A stretch of DNA of 64,000 nt. It comes from Hungatella sp. (GTDB taxonomy: Bacteria > Bacillota > Clostridia > Lachnospirales > Lachnospiraceae). Both the position numbers and the translations under genes were made by a program. Location: contig WASS01000029.1 of NCBI GenBank assembly GCA_009712635.1, forward strand, positions 479,276 through 543,275, given 5' to 3'. Under the pieces are notes generated by a model. It had not been told where the DNA came from. It saw only the letters and a program-made list of their open reading frames with translations, and searched no databases. Below, in pieces: positions 1 to 9,114 of this stretch; positions within the stretch are counted from its first letter, which is position 1; every line of letters starts with the position of its first letter.

Positions 1-53
1 AAAGAGTTTGCAAAGACGGTCCGGTATTTAAGGCTGAGGAGGTTGAATTCTAG
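1..53 (+). CDS. pyrK: Dihydroorotate dehydrogenase B electron-transfer subunit, 3' end only
   Basis: Only the last 16 codons and a TAG stop at 51-53 lie in the window (reading frame begins at base 3). The visible peptide end, RVCKDGPVFKAEEVEF, is the typical PyrK tail: the Cys belongs to the last part of the C-terminal 2Fe-2S cluster region and the VCKDGPVF pattern is conserved in the family. PyrK carries FAD and the iron-sulfur cluster and passes electrons from the PyrD FMN to NAD+. The stop codon directly abuts the pyrD start, as expected for the pyrK-pyrD pair of Firmicutes. Confidence 0.85.
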   Translation, partial: RVCKDGPVFKAEEVEF

Positions 54-956
54 ATGAATATGAAAGTAAATCTTGCCGGTGTTACATTAAACAATCCGGT
101 TATGACAGCCTCAGGCACTTTTGGTTCCGGTGAAGAATACAGCGAGCTTGTGGATTTAAACCGCCTGGGTGCAGTGGTGACGAAAGGAGTTGCCAATATT
201 CCCTGGGCAGGGAATCCAACTCCCAGAATTGCAGAAACTTATGGCGGAATGATTAATGCCATCGGACTTCAAAACCCCGGTATGGATGTATTTATTAAGC
301 GGGATATTCCATTTTTAAAGAAATATGATACGAAAATCATTGTCAATGTCTGCGGAAAGACCACGGAAGATTATATTGAAGTGGTGGAGCGGCTTTCGGA
401 TGAACCGGTGGATATGCTGGAGATTAACATTTCCTGCCCCAATGTAAAAGAGGGCGGAATTGCATTTGGCCAGGATCCAAAAGCGGTGGAAGCCATAACA
501 AGAGAGGTAAAGAAGTATGCAAAACAGCCTGTCATTATGAAGCTCAGCCCCAACGTAACGGATATCACTGTTATGGCAAAAGCTGCGGAAGCAGGCGGGG
601 CAGATGTCTTATCCATGATTAATACCCTGACAGGAATGAAGATCGATGTAAACCGGCGTACATTTGCAGTGGCCAATAAGACAGGCGGGTTATCCGGTCC
701 TGCAATCAAGCCAATTGCAGTGCGAATGGTTTATCAGGCAGCGTGTGCGGTTAAAATACCCATTATCGGAATGGGCGGAATTATGACTGCTGAGGATGCC
801 CTTGAATTTATACTTGCAGGAGCAACTGCTGTCTCTGTAGGAACAGCCAACTTTGTTAATCCTTATGCAACTACGGAAATCATTGCAGGTATTGAAGATT
901 ATATGTTAAAATATCAGGTAGAAAACATCAGCGAACTGATCGGTGCAGTACGATAA
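54..956 (+). CDS. pyrD: Dihydroorotate dehydrogenase B (NAD+), catalytic subunit
   Basis: Cytosolic FMN enzyme oxidising dihydroorotate to orotate in UMP synthesis, working as a PyrD2-PyrK2 heterotetramer. The 300-aa protein has the class 1B signature: NISCPN with the catalytic Cys128 (class 1B uses Cys where class 2 uses Ser), GLQNPG near residue 71, KLSPNVTDI near 163 and the FMN phosphate-binding GMGGI and GTANFVNP segments near the C-terminus. GAGG at 36-42 is the ribosome site for ATG 54; a second ATG lies two codons on (60), so the exact start may shift by 6 bases. It follows pyrK with no gap and precedes pyrE by 32 bases, so all three are probably co-transcribed. Confidence 0.95.
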   Translation: MNMKVNLAGVTLNNPVMTASGTFGSGEEYSELVDLNRLGAVVTKGVANIPWAGNPTPRIAETYGGMINAIGLQNPGMDVFIKRDIPFLKKYDTKIIVNVCGKTTEDYIEVVERLSDEPVDMLEINISCPNVKEGGIAFGQDPKAVEAITREVKKYAKQPVIMKLSPNVTDITVMAKAAEAGGADVLSMINTLTGMKIDVNRRTFAVANKTGGLSGPAIKPIAVRMVYQAACAVKIPIIGMGGIMTAEDALEFILAGATAVSVGTANFVNPYATTEIIAGIEDYMLKYQVENISELIGAVR

Positions 957-988
957 CGGAACGGTTTTTGAATAGAGAGGACAGAAAG

Positions 989-1666
989 ATGGAACAGTAT
1001 AAGCAGGAATTTATTGAATTTATGGTGGACAGTGATGTCCTTAAATTTGGAAGTTTTACACTGAAAAGCGGAAGAAAATCTCCATTTTTCATGAATGCCG
1101 GTTCCTATGTAACAGGAGCACAGTTAAAGAAGCTGGGTGAGTATTATGCCAAAGCGATACATGATAAGTTTGGTACTGATTTCGATGTACTGTTCGGACC
1201 AGCTTATAAAGGAATTCCCTTAAGCGTTGCAACTACAATCGCATTCCATGAACTGTATGGAAAGGAAATTAAATACTGCTCCAACAGAAAAGAAGAAAAA
1301 GACCATGGCGGCGATGCCGGAATTCTGCTTGGAAGTCCCATAAAGGATGGAGACAGAGTTGTTATTATTGAAGACGTGACCACATCCGGAAAGTCCATTG
1401 AAGAGACTTTTCCCATTATCAAAGCGCAGGGAGATGTAACGATTCTGGGTCTCATGGTTTCCTTAAACCGAATGGAGAAGGGAAAGACAGAGCAGAGTGC
1501 ACTGGATGAAATCCAGGAAAAATATGGATTTAAAGCATCTGCCATCGTATCTATGGCAGAAGTTATCGAACATCTTTATAACCGGGAATACAACGGACGA
1601 GTGCTGATTGATGATGAATTAAAGGCAGCAATTGATGATTATTATGAAGTGTATGGCGTAAAATAA
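989..1666 (+). CDS. pyrE: Orotate phosphoribosyltransferase
   Basis: Converts orotate and PRPP to orotidine monophosphate, the step after PyrD. The 225-aa protein carries the PRPP-binding motif VVIIEDVTTSGKS near residue 125 and the flexible catalytic loop SNRKEEKDHGGD near residue 95, with FGPAYKGIPL upstream. I chose ATG 989 because GAGAGG lies at a good distance before it; an in-frame TTG at 968 would add seven residues but has no ribosome site. It continues the pyrKD operon and is followed 12 bases later by a small membrane peptide gene. Confidence 0.95.
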   Translation: MEQYKQEFIEFMVDSDVLKFGSFTLKSGRKSPFFMNAGSYVTGAQLKKLGEYYAKAIHDKFGTDFDVLFGPAYKGIPLSVATTIAFHELYGKEIKYCSNRKEEKDHGGDAGILLGSPIKDGDRVVIIEDVTTSGKSIEETFPIIKAQGDVTILGLMVSLNRMEKGKTEQSALDEIQEKYGFKASAIVSMAEVIEHLYNREYNGRVLIDDELKAAIDDYYEVYGVK

Positions 1667-1678
1667 GGAGAGCAGGAT

Positions 1679-1828
1679 ATGGAAAGAGTATATAAAACCA
1701 TGAGAAATGCAGGTGCATTAAATATTGTTGTTGGAATTATAGTGACAGCCATCGGACTTGCTGCCGGTATCATTTCAATCGTAAACGGAGCAATCTTAAT
1801 GAAAAGAAAATCTGAAATTACATTTTAA
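1679..1828 (+). CDS. 49-aa single-pass membrane peptide downstream of pyrE
   Basis: Open frame of 49 codons starting ATG 1679 with AAGGAG at 1664-1670. The peptide starts MERVYKTMRNAGALNIVVG, has one long hydrophobic segment (about residues 13-41, rich in Ile, Val, Gly and Ala) and a short basic tail MKRKSEITF, so it should span the membrane once with the C-terminus inside. It sits 12 bases after pyrE and before a hairpin, so it is probably the last gene of the pyr operon. I do not recognise a functional family. The good ribosome site, operon position and clean membrane-protein pattern argue that it is real. Confidence 0.7.
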   Translation: MERVYKTMRNAGALNIVVGIIVTAIGLAAGIISIVNGAILMKRKSEITF

Positions 1829-1838
1829 CCGTTATCAC

Positions 1839-1887
1839 AAAAGCGGAGGCTGTCAGAATCCATAAATTCTGGCAGCTCTCTCCTTTT
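1839..1887 (+). terminator. Likely terminator after the pyr operon
   Basis: Inverted repeat with arms 1839-1859 and 1866-1887 (core CTGTCAGAAT against ATTCTGGCAG) and a six-base loop, flanked by AAAA on one side and TTTT on the other. The T run is short, so termination may be weak or bidirectional. Confidence 0.5.
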
Positions 1888-1907
1888 GGAATAAAGATGG
1901 AGCTGTT

Positions 1908-2399
1908 ATGATTAAAAATGCGACGAAACGGCAGAAATTTGGTTGGGTGATTTTTATAATTTACCTGATCTTTTTGGCGTATTTTCTGTTTTTCTCCGAT
2001 TATTTTGGAAGAAGCGGCCATATACGGGAGGAATACGCTTATAACCTGATTCCGCTGAAGGAAATTAAGAGATTTATTGTTTACCGCCATGTGGTGGGTT
2101 TTAAATCTTTCCTATTAAATGTGGTTGGGAATATAGTCTGTTTCATGCCTTTTGGTTTTTTTCTGCCGGTTATAAGCCGCAGGAGCCGCCGCTTTTTCAA
2201 TACAACGCTGCTCAGTTTTTTATTCAGTCTCTGCATTGAAACCACTCAGCTTATTTTCAAGGTGGGAAGTTTTGATGTGGATGATATGATTTTAAACTCC
2301 CTGGGAGGAATGATTGGATATATTTTTTATAAAATAGTACAGCACATAAGAGTAAGGAGGATGAGGCGTGGCAAAGCAGAAAAGAGTATCCTACATTAG
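1908..2399 (+). CDS. VanZ-like family membrane protein
   Basis: A 163-aa integral membrane protein with about four hydrophobic segments. It shows the VanZ-family pattern: NLIPLKEIKRF near residue 46, FLLNVVGNIVCFMPFGFFLP near 68, and the conserved acidic stretch ETTQLIFKVGSFDVDDMILNSLGG near 110 that defines the PF04892 domain. VanZ was named for low-level teicoplanin resistance, but most relatives have no known function and no vancomycin genes are present here. The ribosome site before ATG 1908 is weak (GGAG at 1898). The 3' end overlaps the next gene by 32 bases, pointing to translational coupling. Confidence 0.8.
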   Translation: MIKNATKRQKFGWVIFIIYLIFLAYFLFFSDYFGRSGHIREEYAYNLIPLKEIKRFIVYRHVVGFKSFLLNVVGNIVCFMPFGFFLPVISRRSRRFFNTTLLSFLFSLCIETTQLIFKVGSFDVDDMILNSLGGMIGYIFYKIVQHIRVRRMRRGKAEKSILH

Positions 2400-2688
2400 A
2401 AAACCGTATGCTAAAAATAGTTTTCTGGCGTTGGGACTGGCTTTAGGAGCACTGGTTTTAGGGATACTTGGAATATCCAGTGCTGCAATCACTGCAGGAC
2501 AGGCGCAGTTAAACGTTGCGGCTGTCTGCTTTTGCAGCATGTTGATTTCTATCTTTTCCCTGTTTTATGGTGTTCTTTCTTTCTTTGAAAAGGAAAAAAA
2601 ATACATACTGTCTAAGATCGGAATTGGCATCAGTGTTTTGCTGATTGTTTTTTGGATAGTTCTTCTTATTATTGGAATGAAGGGGTAA
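2368..2688 (+). CDS. Small three-helix membrane protein (DUF6142-like)
   Basis: A 106-aa protein with a basic N-terminus (MAKQKRVSYIRKPYAKNS) and three hydrophobic segments at about residues 19-45, 50-70 and 83-103. It starts with GTG 2368, with a perfect AAGGAGG at 2353-2360, inside the end of the VanZ-like gene. Similar VanZ-linked small proteins in Lachnospiraceae are, as far as I recall, called DUF6142; this assignment is from memory and unsure. No enzymatic motif is visible. The aminopeptidase gene starts four bases after its stop. Confidence 0.7.
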   Translation: MAKQKRVSYIRKPYAKNSFLALGLALGALVLGILGISSAAITAGQAQLNVAAVCFCSMLISIFSLFYGVLSFFEKEKKYILSKIGIGISVLLIVFWIVLLIIGMKG

Positions 2689-2692
2689 AAAA

Positions 2693-4768
2693 ATGGATAG
2701 TAGAAAAATGTTTGAACAGGAAAATGAAGGAATTATGGAACGGTTTCAATTGTCTATGGAGCGGATCAGTCAAATCTCTTCCGAGAAGACAGTGGCACAG
2801 CCATTTCATGATTATTTTACTAGGACAGCTTCATTTATATGCCTTATGGGGGAATACCTTGACTTTATAGAAGAGGGACAGCTTAATACGGCTTCCTTAC
2901 CTGAACTGAAAGAATGGAACTTAAAATTTTATGAGGACATTCTTCCTGACGCATATGAAACCAGTTATGCAAATCCAGCTTATGCAGTGGAAAAACTGGG
3001 AGACGGATTCGGACAGCTCCTTTGCTATCTTTATAAGGAGATCAGAGGGGATATTGTTTTTGTTCATGAAAACAGACTGACTGATATCACGATTTTAAAT
3101 GAAGCATTGATAGAAATCTATAACATGTTTGAAGAGGGAGTGCCGGAGGTGGCCTCTGTAAAGGAGGTTATTTACTGGTTTGTCAGTGATTATACGGACC
3201 ATACAGTGACTTTCCGCGTAAGAGAGGGCTTAGATCCTTCCCTTTCCTTTGCAACTGATATTATTCGGAACAGTGATTTAACGGATCTTCGCTATCTTTA
3301 CCGCTTTGGGGAATACATCTCGGATTCCGAGCTTAAAGTTGCAGATTATCTCAATTCCCTTCCAGAGGAGAAGGTTCGTCTGATGGCGGATACCTATACG
3401 GAAGGCTACAGAAAAGGCTTTCAGGTAATGGGCAGAGATTTATCCAAAAAGAAAGCAGTCCAGATTCGCTACGAGCTTGGCTTTGAACGTATGGTAAAAT
3501 ATGCCATGGAGAATTTTGAAAAGCTGGGGCTTAAGGTGATTTTATGCCGTGCTGCAGTCTGGGCAGTGAATACCAATGCAGGACGTAAAGCAGGCTATTA
3601 TAGTACATCACCAAACCGTCAGTATGATTATGATCACCGTTACGATGAAGCCATCTATGTCAATAAAGCCTTTAAAGACCGAAAAGCTTCTGTACTGAAA
3701 GTTGCATACGAGACATACAAAGATCTGGCTGCCGCTTTTGCAGGACCTGCAGTAATTCAGACGTTTGGAAAAGAAGGCTTCCAGCCGGTTAATAAACCGG
3801 AAGCCAACCACCTTGATCCAAAACAGGAGAAGCTTTCTGTAGAGATGTCCAGTGAAACAGCCAGAATTTTAAATGAGTATGTTCCCGGTGATGAAATCAG
3901 CTTTACCATCATCGCATTTCCTGTACCGGAAATCGGTGATAATTTTGAAGAGATATTTAATGAGACCATTGCCATCAATACCCTGGATTATGAAAAATAC
4001 AAAGGTCTGCAGCAGATCATTATTGATGCACTGGATGAAGCAGACTATGTGGAAATTACAGGAAAAGGGAATAATAAAACCCGTCTGACAGTGGCACTCC
4101 ATCATTTAAAAGACAGAGAAAAAGAAACGAATTTTGAAAACTGTGTGGCCGATGTAAATATTCCCCTTGGCGAAGTATTTACTTCCCCCAGACTGGCTGG
4201 AACAAGCGGTGTTTTAGAAGTCAGCACGGTTTACATTGCTGATTTCCAGTTTAAGGATCTGGTTATGACATTTGAAGACGGCATGATCAAAGACTATTCC
4301 TGCAGTAATTTTGAAGATCCTAAGGAAGGAAAAGAACTGATCAGACAGGTGATTTTAAAGAACCATGACACTCTGCCCATGGGTGAGTTTGCCATCGGAA
4401 CCAATACCACTGCTTACGCTATGGCAAGAAAGTTTGATATTCTTGATAAGCTCCCTATCTTAATTGTAGAGAAGATGGGACCACATTTTGCGGTTGGTGA
4501 TACGTGTTACAGCTGGTCGGAAGACAGCAAGCTGTATAACCCCAATGGCAAGGAGATTATCGCCAAGGAAAATGAGGTTTCGGCACTCAGAAAAGAGGAT
4601 GCATCCAAGGCATATTTTAACTGTCATACAGATATCACCATCCCTTATGCGGAACTGGATAAGATTGAAACGGTTTGCGGAGATGGAAAACGAACTTTGA
4701 TAATTGAAGATGGAAAATTTATATTAAAAGGTACGGAAGAATTAAATCTGCCATTTTCCGGGCTATAA
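2693..4768 (+). CDS. Leucyl aminopeptidase, M29 family
   Basis: A 691-aa cytosolic metallo-aminopeptidase of the thermophilic aminopeptidase family (M29), which removes N-terminal residues from peptides. The C-terminal half carries the family metal-site pattern in order: NIPLGEVFTSP (metal-binding Glu), EVSTVYI, HDTLPMGEFAIGTN (His and Glu), IVEKMGPHFAVGDTCY (Glu, His, Asp). The protein is much longer than the roughly 410-aa founding members; the extra N-terminal 280 residues are helical-looking and match the long clostridial form of this family. The start ATG 2693 lies just after the preceding gene (GAAGGGGTAAAAAA as ribosome site), so it is likely the third gene of a vanZ-like operon. Confidence 0.85.
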   Translation: MDSRKMFEQENEGIMERFQLSMERISQISSEKTVAQPFHDYFTRTASFICLMGEYLDFIEEGQLNTASLPELKEWNLKFYEDILPDAYETSYANPAYAVEKLGDGFGQLLCYLYKEIRGDIVFVHENRLTDITILNEALIEIYNMFEEGVPEVASVKEVIYWFVSDYTDHTVTFRVREGLDPSLSFATDIIRNSDLTDLRYLYRFGEYISDSELKVADYLNSLPEEKVRLMADTYTEGYRKGFQVMGRDLSKKKAVQIRYELGFERMVKYAMENFEKLGLKVILCRAAVWAVNTNAGRKAGYYSTSPNRQYDYDHRYDEAIYVNKAFKDRKASVLKVAYETYKDLAAAFAGPAVIQTFGKEGFQPVNKPEANHLDPKQEKLSVEMSSETARILNEYVPGDEISFTIIAFPVPEIGDNFEEIFNETIAINTLDYEKYKGLQQIIIDALDEADYVEITGKGNNKTRLTVALHHLKDREKETNFENCVADVNIPLGEVFTSPRLAGTSGVLEVSTVYIADFQFKDLVMTFEDGMIKDYSCSNFEDPKEGKELIRQVILKNHDTLPMGEFAIGTNTTAYAMARKFDILDKLPILIVEKMGPHFAVGDTCYSWSEDSKLYNPNGKEIIAKENEVSALRKEDASKAYFNCHTDITIPYAELDKIETVCGDGKRTLIIEDGKFILKGTEELNLPFSGL

Positions 4769-4876
4769 GCTTTCATAATTGAAAACTTGGAGATTTTCAT
4801 TAAGATATATTTATAATTGCCGATAATACACTATCGGTGTGAGGAATTTACAAAAGAGATAGTTGGAGGATACCAT

Positions 4877-6709
4877 ATGAAGAATTTAAAGATTGGCAAA
4901 AGAATTGCGGTCTCTTTTGGAATTATTTTTATTTTATTTTTAGTTGTATCAGGCACCTCGCTATACAGTCTGATCGTTAATAATTCCAGGTTTGTAGAAT
5001 TTTACAGCAACGGTCATGAGGTATCCATGCTGACGGTTGAGATGAGACGCAATGTCGAGTCAGCAGCAAAGAATGTGGGCTATGCAACCATGATTTCGGA
5101 TTTAATAAAAAAGGGTAACTATATTGACCAGTCTGAGGCAGATTTTAATGAATTAAAAGAAAATCTTCAACAGCTAAAAGTGAAATACAAGGGTGACAAA
5201 GCCTTGGTTGAAGATATCGAAAAGGCGCTAAGCGAAGCAGAGCCTTCCAAAGAAGAAGTCTTCACTCTTGCAAAAGACAATAGAACCAGGCAGGCAACAG
5301 AGGTTTTCTTTGAATCACTGGAACCTCGTTTTGACCAGATCCAGGCTGATCTGATCCAAATCAGTGATTCTGCCAAGCAGAGTGCTGACAGCGATTATAA
5401 AAGATCCCAGACTGATATGATCGGTACAGAGGTGATTGTTATTCTGCTTCAGATTATTGGAGCGGCAGCCACAATCATTCTTGCAGCAGCCATGACTAAG
5501 AGCATTGTTGCTCCTGTTAAGCAGATTGAAAAAGCAGCAGCAGAGATGTCAAAAGGCAGTCTTCATGTTGATTTAAATTATCAGTCAAAGGATGAACTTG
5601 GCGGCCTTGGCAACAGCATGCGTTCCACCATATTAAATATTGGCAGTATCATTGATGATATAATCTACATCCTTGGATCTATGGCAGCTGGAGATTTTAC
5701 GGTTGTTTCAAAGAACCAGGAACAGTATGTTCTGGATTATGAACCAATATTACTGGCAATCAGGAATATCAGGGATAATTTAAGCGATGCATTTACCCGG
5801 ATTAATGAATCCGCTGATTTAGTTGCAGGTGGTTCTGAGCAGGTATCATCCGGAGCTCAGGCTCTGTCTCAGGGAGCGACTGAACAGGCCTCTTCCATTC
5901 AGGAACTGGCGGCAACCATTAATGATATCTCCAATCAGATTAATAAAAATGCCGAGAACGCCAAAGAGGCACGGTTAAAATCAGAAGAAGCTGGTCTTAA
6001 TGTAACAAAGAGCAATCAGAAGATGATGGAAATGAATCAGGCCATGACTGAGATTAACACCAAATCCAGTGAGATCGGCAAGATCATTAAAACCATTGAG
6101 GATATCGCATTCCAGACCAATATTCTGGCATTAAATGCAGCGGTAGAAGCTGCAAGAGCCGGAGAGGCAGGAAAGGGGTTTGCTGTGGTAGCAGACGAAG
6201 TCCGCAACCTTGCAAGCAAGTCAGGAGAAGCTGCTAAGAATACCACAATTCTCATTGAAGAAAGCCTGCAGGCAGTAGAGAATGGTAACAGAATCACTGC
6301 TGAAACAGCAAAAGCCATGCAGGAGGTTGTAGAAGGAAGCCGCCGCATTAATATGATTATAGAAGAAATAGCTGCCGCTTCGGACAAACAGGCTGCCGCT
6401 GTTAATCAGGTTACTCTGGGAATCGATCAGATCTCCAGTGTGGTTCAGACCACTTCTGCTACAGCAGAACAGAGTGCGGCTGCCAGTGAAGAGTTATCCG
6501 GACAGGCACAGATTATGAAAAGCCTGATTCAGCAGTTTAAGGTACATGGCAGCACATCTGAAAAGAGCAGCCTGTCTTTAAACACGGAAAAGAAAGAAGC
6601 AGAGGCTGATTTTATTCCGGCTTATCAGGAAGAAGCAGAGTTTGAGCCGGTTGTCATTGACCCGGTATACTTCGAAGACTCCTCTTCATTTAAGAACAGC
6701 AAATATTAA
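4877..6709 (+). CDS. Methyl-accepting chemotaxis protein
   Basis: A 610-aa membrane chemoreceptor. Order: TM1 (about residues 9-31), an extracytoplasmic four-helix-type sensor domain (about 32-190), TM2 (about 191-215), a HAMP linker, and a long coiled-coil signalling domain whose hairpin tip holds the invariant [20 protein letters not shown] and [15 protein letters not shown] segments that contact CheA and CheW. No C-terminal NWETF-type CheR tether is present. ATG 4877 is preceded by TTGGAGGA; an in-frame TTG at 4817 lacks support. It stands alone with its own terminator, as do many clostridial receptors. The ligand cannot be read from the sensor domain. Confidence 0.92.
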   Translation: MKNLKIGKRIAVSFGIIFILFLVVSGTSLYSLIVNNSRFVEFYSNGHEVSMLTVEMRRNVESAAKNVGYATMISDLIKKGNYIDQSEADFNELKENLQQLKVKYKGDKALVEDIEKALSEAEPSKEEVFTLAKDNRTRQATEVFFESLEPRFDQIQADLIQISDSAKQSADSDYKRSQTDMIGTEVIVILLQIIGAAATIILAAAMTKSIVAPVKQIEKAAAEMSKGSLHVDLNYQSKDELGGLGNSMRSTILNIGSIIDDIIYILGSMAAGDFTVVSKNQEQYVLDYEPILLAIRNIRDNLSDAFTRINESADLVAGGSEQVSSGAQALSQGATEQASSIQELAATINDISNQINKNAENAKEARLKSEEAGLNVTKSNQKMMEMNQAMTEINTKSSEIGKIIKTIEDIAFQTNILALNAAVEAARAGEAGKGFAVVADEVRNLASKSGEAAKNTTILIEESLQAVENGNRITAETAKAMQEVVEGSRRINMIIEEIAAASDKQAAAVNQVTLGIDQISSVVQTTSATAEQSAAASEELSGQAQIMKSLIQQFKVHGSTSEKSSLSLNTEKKEAEADFIPAYQEEAEFEPVVIDPVYFEDSSSFKNSKY

Positions 6710-6716
6710 ATAGAGG

Positions 6717-6774
6717 ACAGGTGTGAAAATCAGGAGGTTGTTTGTTCCTTCCGTTTTTTCACGCCTGTTTTTTT
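6717..6774 (+). terminator. Terminator after the chemoreceptor gene
   Basis: Arms ACAGGTGTGAAAA (6717-6729) and TTTTTCACGCCTGT (6755-6768), followed directly by a run of seven T. Confidence 0.85.
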
Positions 6775-6810
6775 CGTTACCGGGTATACTTAAAAATATA
6801 AAGAAAAATA

Positions 6811-6839
6811 TTGACGAGTCAGTGAAAAGCTAGTATTAT
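6811..6839 (+). promoter_or_regulatory. Sigma-A promoter for purEMND
   Basis: TTGACG at 6811-6816, 17-base spacer, TATTAT at 6834-6839 (TATAAT also present at 6837-6842). It is the first good promoter upstream of purE. Confidence 0.75.
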
Positions 6840-6840
6840 A

Positions 6841-6894
6841 ATTAATAAGTGCAAATTAATTAATAAGCACATAATATTAGATGGACTTATTAAT
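6841..6894 (+). repeat. Inverted repeat in the purE 5' untranslated region
   Basis: ATTAATAAGT (6841-6850) is repeated in perfect inverted form as ACTTATTAAT (6885-6894); a third, direct copy ATTAATAAGCAC lies at 6859-6870. The first arm starts right at the predicted transcription start, so this could be an operator or a leader hairpin. No known purine riboswitch core is visible. Confidence 0.6.
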
Positions 6895-6950
6895 AACATT
6901 ACTCTTAATAATGATTACACATGATTGGAAGAGAAAGAGGAGAAATTACT

Positions 6951-7466
6951 ATGGCAAATGTATCTATTGTTATGGGAAGTGATTCAGATATGCCTGTTAT
7001 GGCGCAGGCTGCAGAGGTTCTTGAAAAGCTGGGAGTAGAATTTGAAATGACTGTTATTTCTGCACACAGAGAACCGGATATATTTTTTGAATATGCGAAA
7101 ACAGCAGAAGCCAGAGGCATCAAAGTAATCATCGCCGGAGCAGGTAAAGCAGCTCACCTTCCGGGAATGTGTGCCGCATTATTTCCAATGCCTGTCATTG
7201 GTATTCCTATGAAGACCTCAGACCTGGGGGGAGTGGATTCCCTGTATTCCATCGTACAGATGCCTTCCGGTATTCCGGTAGCCACAGTTGCTATTAACGG
7301 AGGTACCAATGCTGGAATTCTGGCTGCAAAGATATTAGCTGCAGGAGATGCAGAGCTTTTGGCAAGGCTGAAGGATTATTCTGAGAATTTGAAGAATGAT
7401 GTAGTGAAAAAAGCAGAGAAACTGGATAAGATCGGGTATCGGGAATACTTGTCCCAGATGAAATAG
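6951..7466 (+). CDS. purE: N5-carboxyaminoimidazole ribonucleotide mutase (class I PurE)
   Basis: Moves the carboxyl group of N5-CAIR to give CAIR in purine synthesis. The 171-aa protein has the PurE signature: [10 protein letters not shown] near residue 8 (substrate phosphate-binding), SAHREPD with the catalytic His near 36, [11 protein letters not shown] near 64, and [32 protein letters not shown] near 93. ATG 6951 follows AGAGGAG at a good distance; an in-frame ATG at 6921 is less well placed. First gene of purE-purM-purN-purD, behind the promoter at 6811. Confidence 0.96.
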   Translation: MANVSIVMGSDSDMPVMAQAAEVLEKLGVEFEMTVISAHREPDIFFEYAKTAEARGIKVIIAGAGKAAHLPGMCAALFPMPVIGIPMKTSDLGGVDSLYSIVQMPSGIPVATVAINGGTNAGILAAKILAAGDAELLARLKDYSENLKNDVVKKAEKLDKIGYREYLSQMK

Positions 7467-7492
7467 AGGAAGAAAAAGCGGAGGAAAAAGAG

Positions 7493-8518
7493 ATGGATTA
7501 TAAGAATGCCGGAGTTGATATTGAAGCTGGTTACAAATCGGTTGAATTAATGAAAAAGCATGTACAGGAAACCATGAGACCAGAGGTACTTGGCGGACTT
7601 GGCGGATTTTCAGGAGCGTTTTCCATGTCAGCATTCAAAGATATGGAGAAGCCCACCCTGGTGTCCGGAACCGACGGAGTAGGAACTAAGCTGAAGATAG
7701 CATTTCTTATGGATCAACATAATACCGTTGGTATTGACTGTGTGGCCATGTGCGTCAATGATATTGCCTGTGCAGGCGGTGAACCTCTGTTTTTCCTTGA
7801 CTATATTGCCTGCGGAAAGAATTATCCGGAAAAGATAGCTGAGATTGTCAGCGGTGTGGCAGAAGGCTGCAAGCAGGCAGGCGCTGCACTGATTGGAGGA
7901 GAAACTGCAGAGATGCCAGGTTTTTATCCTGAGGATGAATATGACCTTGCAGGTTTCGCAGTAGGAGTGGTTGATGAAAAAAATCTGATTACCGGTGAAA
8001 CCATCAAGGCTGGTGATGTTTTAATCGGCATTGCCTCCTCCGGTGTTCACAGCAATGGTTTTTCCCTTGTCCGCAAGGTGTTTGATGTGACAAAAGAGAA
8101 TTTAGATGTTTATTATGAAGAACTGGGTAAAACCCTTGGGGAATGCTTAATAGTGCCCACAAAAATTTATGTGAAAGCATTAAAAAGCGTAAAAGAGAGT
8201 GGTGTGAATATCAAAGGCTGCAGCCATATTACAGGAGGCGGATTCTACGAGAATATACCGCGTATGCTTCCAGATGGAATTTGTGCCGAAGTGGAGAAGA
8301 ACAGCTATGAAGTACCTGCGATCTTTAAACTCATGGAGGAAAAGGGCGAGGTAGCAGAAGAGATTATGTATAACACTTTTAACATGGGTATTGGTATGGT
8401 GCTGGCGGTGGATCCTGCCGATCAGGATAAGGCAATGGAGGCAATTAAAGCTGCAGGAGAAACCCCTTATGTAATCGGCTGTACAAAAGCCGGTGAGAAG
8501 GGTGTGGTCTTATGCTAA
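7493..8518 (+). CDS. purM: Phosphoribosylformylglycinamidine cyclo-ligase (AIR synthetase)
   Basis: ATP-dependent closure of FGAM to aminoimidazole ribonucleotide. The 341-aa protein shows the family order: [11 protein letters not shown] at the N-terminus, the [12 protein letters not shown] nucleotide loop near residue 60, [23 protein letters not shown] near 86, [12 protein letters not shown] near 137 and the C-terminal [21 protein letters not shown] lies nine bases before ATG 7493. Its last seven bases overlap the start of purN (ATG 8512), so the two are translationally coupled. Confidence 0.96.
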   Translation: MDYKNAGVDIEAGYKSVELMKKHVQETMRPEVLGGLGGFSGAFSMSAFKDMEKPTLVSGTDGVGTKLKIAFLMDQHNTVGIDCVAMCVNDIACAGGEPLFFLDYIACGKNYPEKIAEIVSGVAEGCKQAGAALIGGETAEMPGFYPEDEYDLAGFAVGVVDEKNLITGETIKAGDVLIGIASSGVHSNGFSLVRKVFDVTKENLDVYYEELGKTLGECLIVPTKIYVKALKSVKESGVNIKGCSHITGGGFYENIPRMLPDGICAEVEKNSYEVPAIFKLMEEKGEVAEEIMYNTFNMGIGMVLAVDPADQDKAMEAIKAAGETPYVIGCTKAGEKGVVLC

Positions 8519-9114
8519 GAGTCGGCGTTCTGGTATCCGGCGGGGGAACCAATCTTCAGGCAGTTTTGGATGCCATTGACAGCGGGGAGATTCAAAACGC
8601 AGAAGTCAAAGTAGTCATCAGCAATAACAAAAGTGCCTACGCATTAGAACGTGCAAAGAATCATGGAATCGATGCTCTTTGCATTTCCCCTAAGGAATTT
8701 GAAAGCAGAACGCAGTTTCACGAGGAGTTATTATCAAAAATTGATGAGTACCATCTTGATTTAATCGTACTTGCAGGTTTTCTGGTTACCATTCCGGAAG
8801 CGATGATTCAGAAATACAGAAACCGCATTATCAATATTCATCCTTCCCTGATCCCTTCTTTTTGCGGAACCGGCTATTTTGGGCTGAAGGTTCACGAAGC
8901 CGCATTGGCCAGAGGTGTGAAGATTACAGGTGCTACCGTCCATTATGTTGATGAGGGAACGGATACAGGTCCCATTATTCTGCAAAAGGCAGTGGAAGTA
9001 AAGGAAGGCGATACGCCGGGAGAACTTCAGAAAAGAGTCATGGAAGAAGCGGAGTGGGTCATTCTTCCCCAGGCGATTGCACTGATAGCAAAGGAACAGG
9101 AGGAAAAAGCATGA
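8512..9114 (+). CDS. purN: Phosphoribosylglycinamide formyltransferase, folate-dependent
   Basis: Transfers the formyl group of 10-formyl-THF to GAR. The 200-aa protein has [17 protein letters not shown] at the N-terminus (phosphate loop), the catalytic stretch [12 protein letters not shown] with conserved Asn and His near residue 105, and the invariant Asp in [11 protein letters not shown] near 145. The start codon overlaps purM and the stop overlaps purD in an ATGA (9111-9114), so purMND are tightly coupled. Confidence 0.96.
   Translation: MLRVGVLVSGGGTNLQAVLDAIDSGEIQNAEVKVVISNNKSAYALERAKNHGIDALCISPKEFESRTQFHEELLSKIDEYHLDLIVLAGFLVTIPEAMIQKYRNRIINIHPSLIPSFCGTGYFGLKVHEAALARGVKITGATVHYVDEGTDTGPIILQKAVEVKEGDTPGELQKRVMEEAEWVILPQAIALIAKEQEEKA

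Noticed and set aside
1908-2399. Vancomycin/teicoplanin resistance locus
   Set aside because: Only a VanZ-like domain occurs; no vanHAX, vanRS or related genes.
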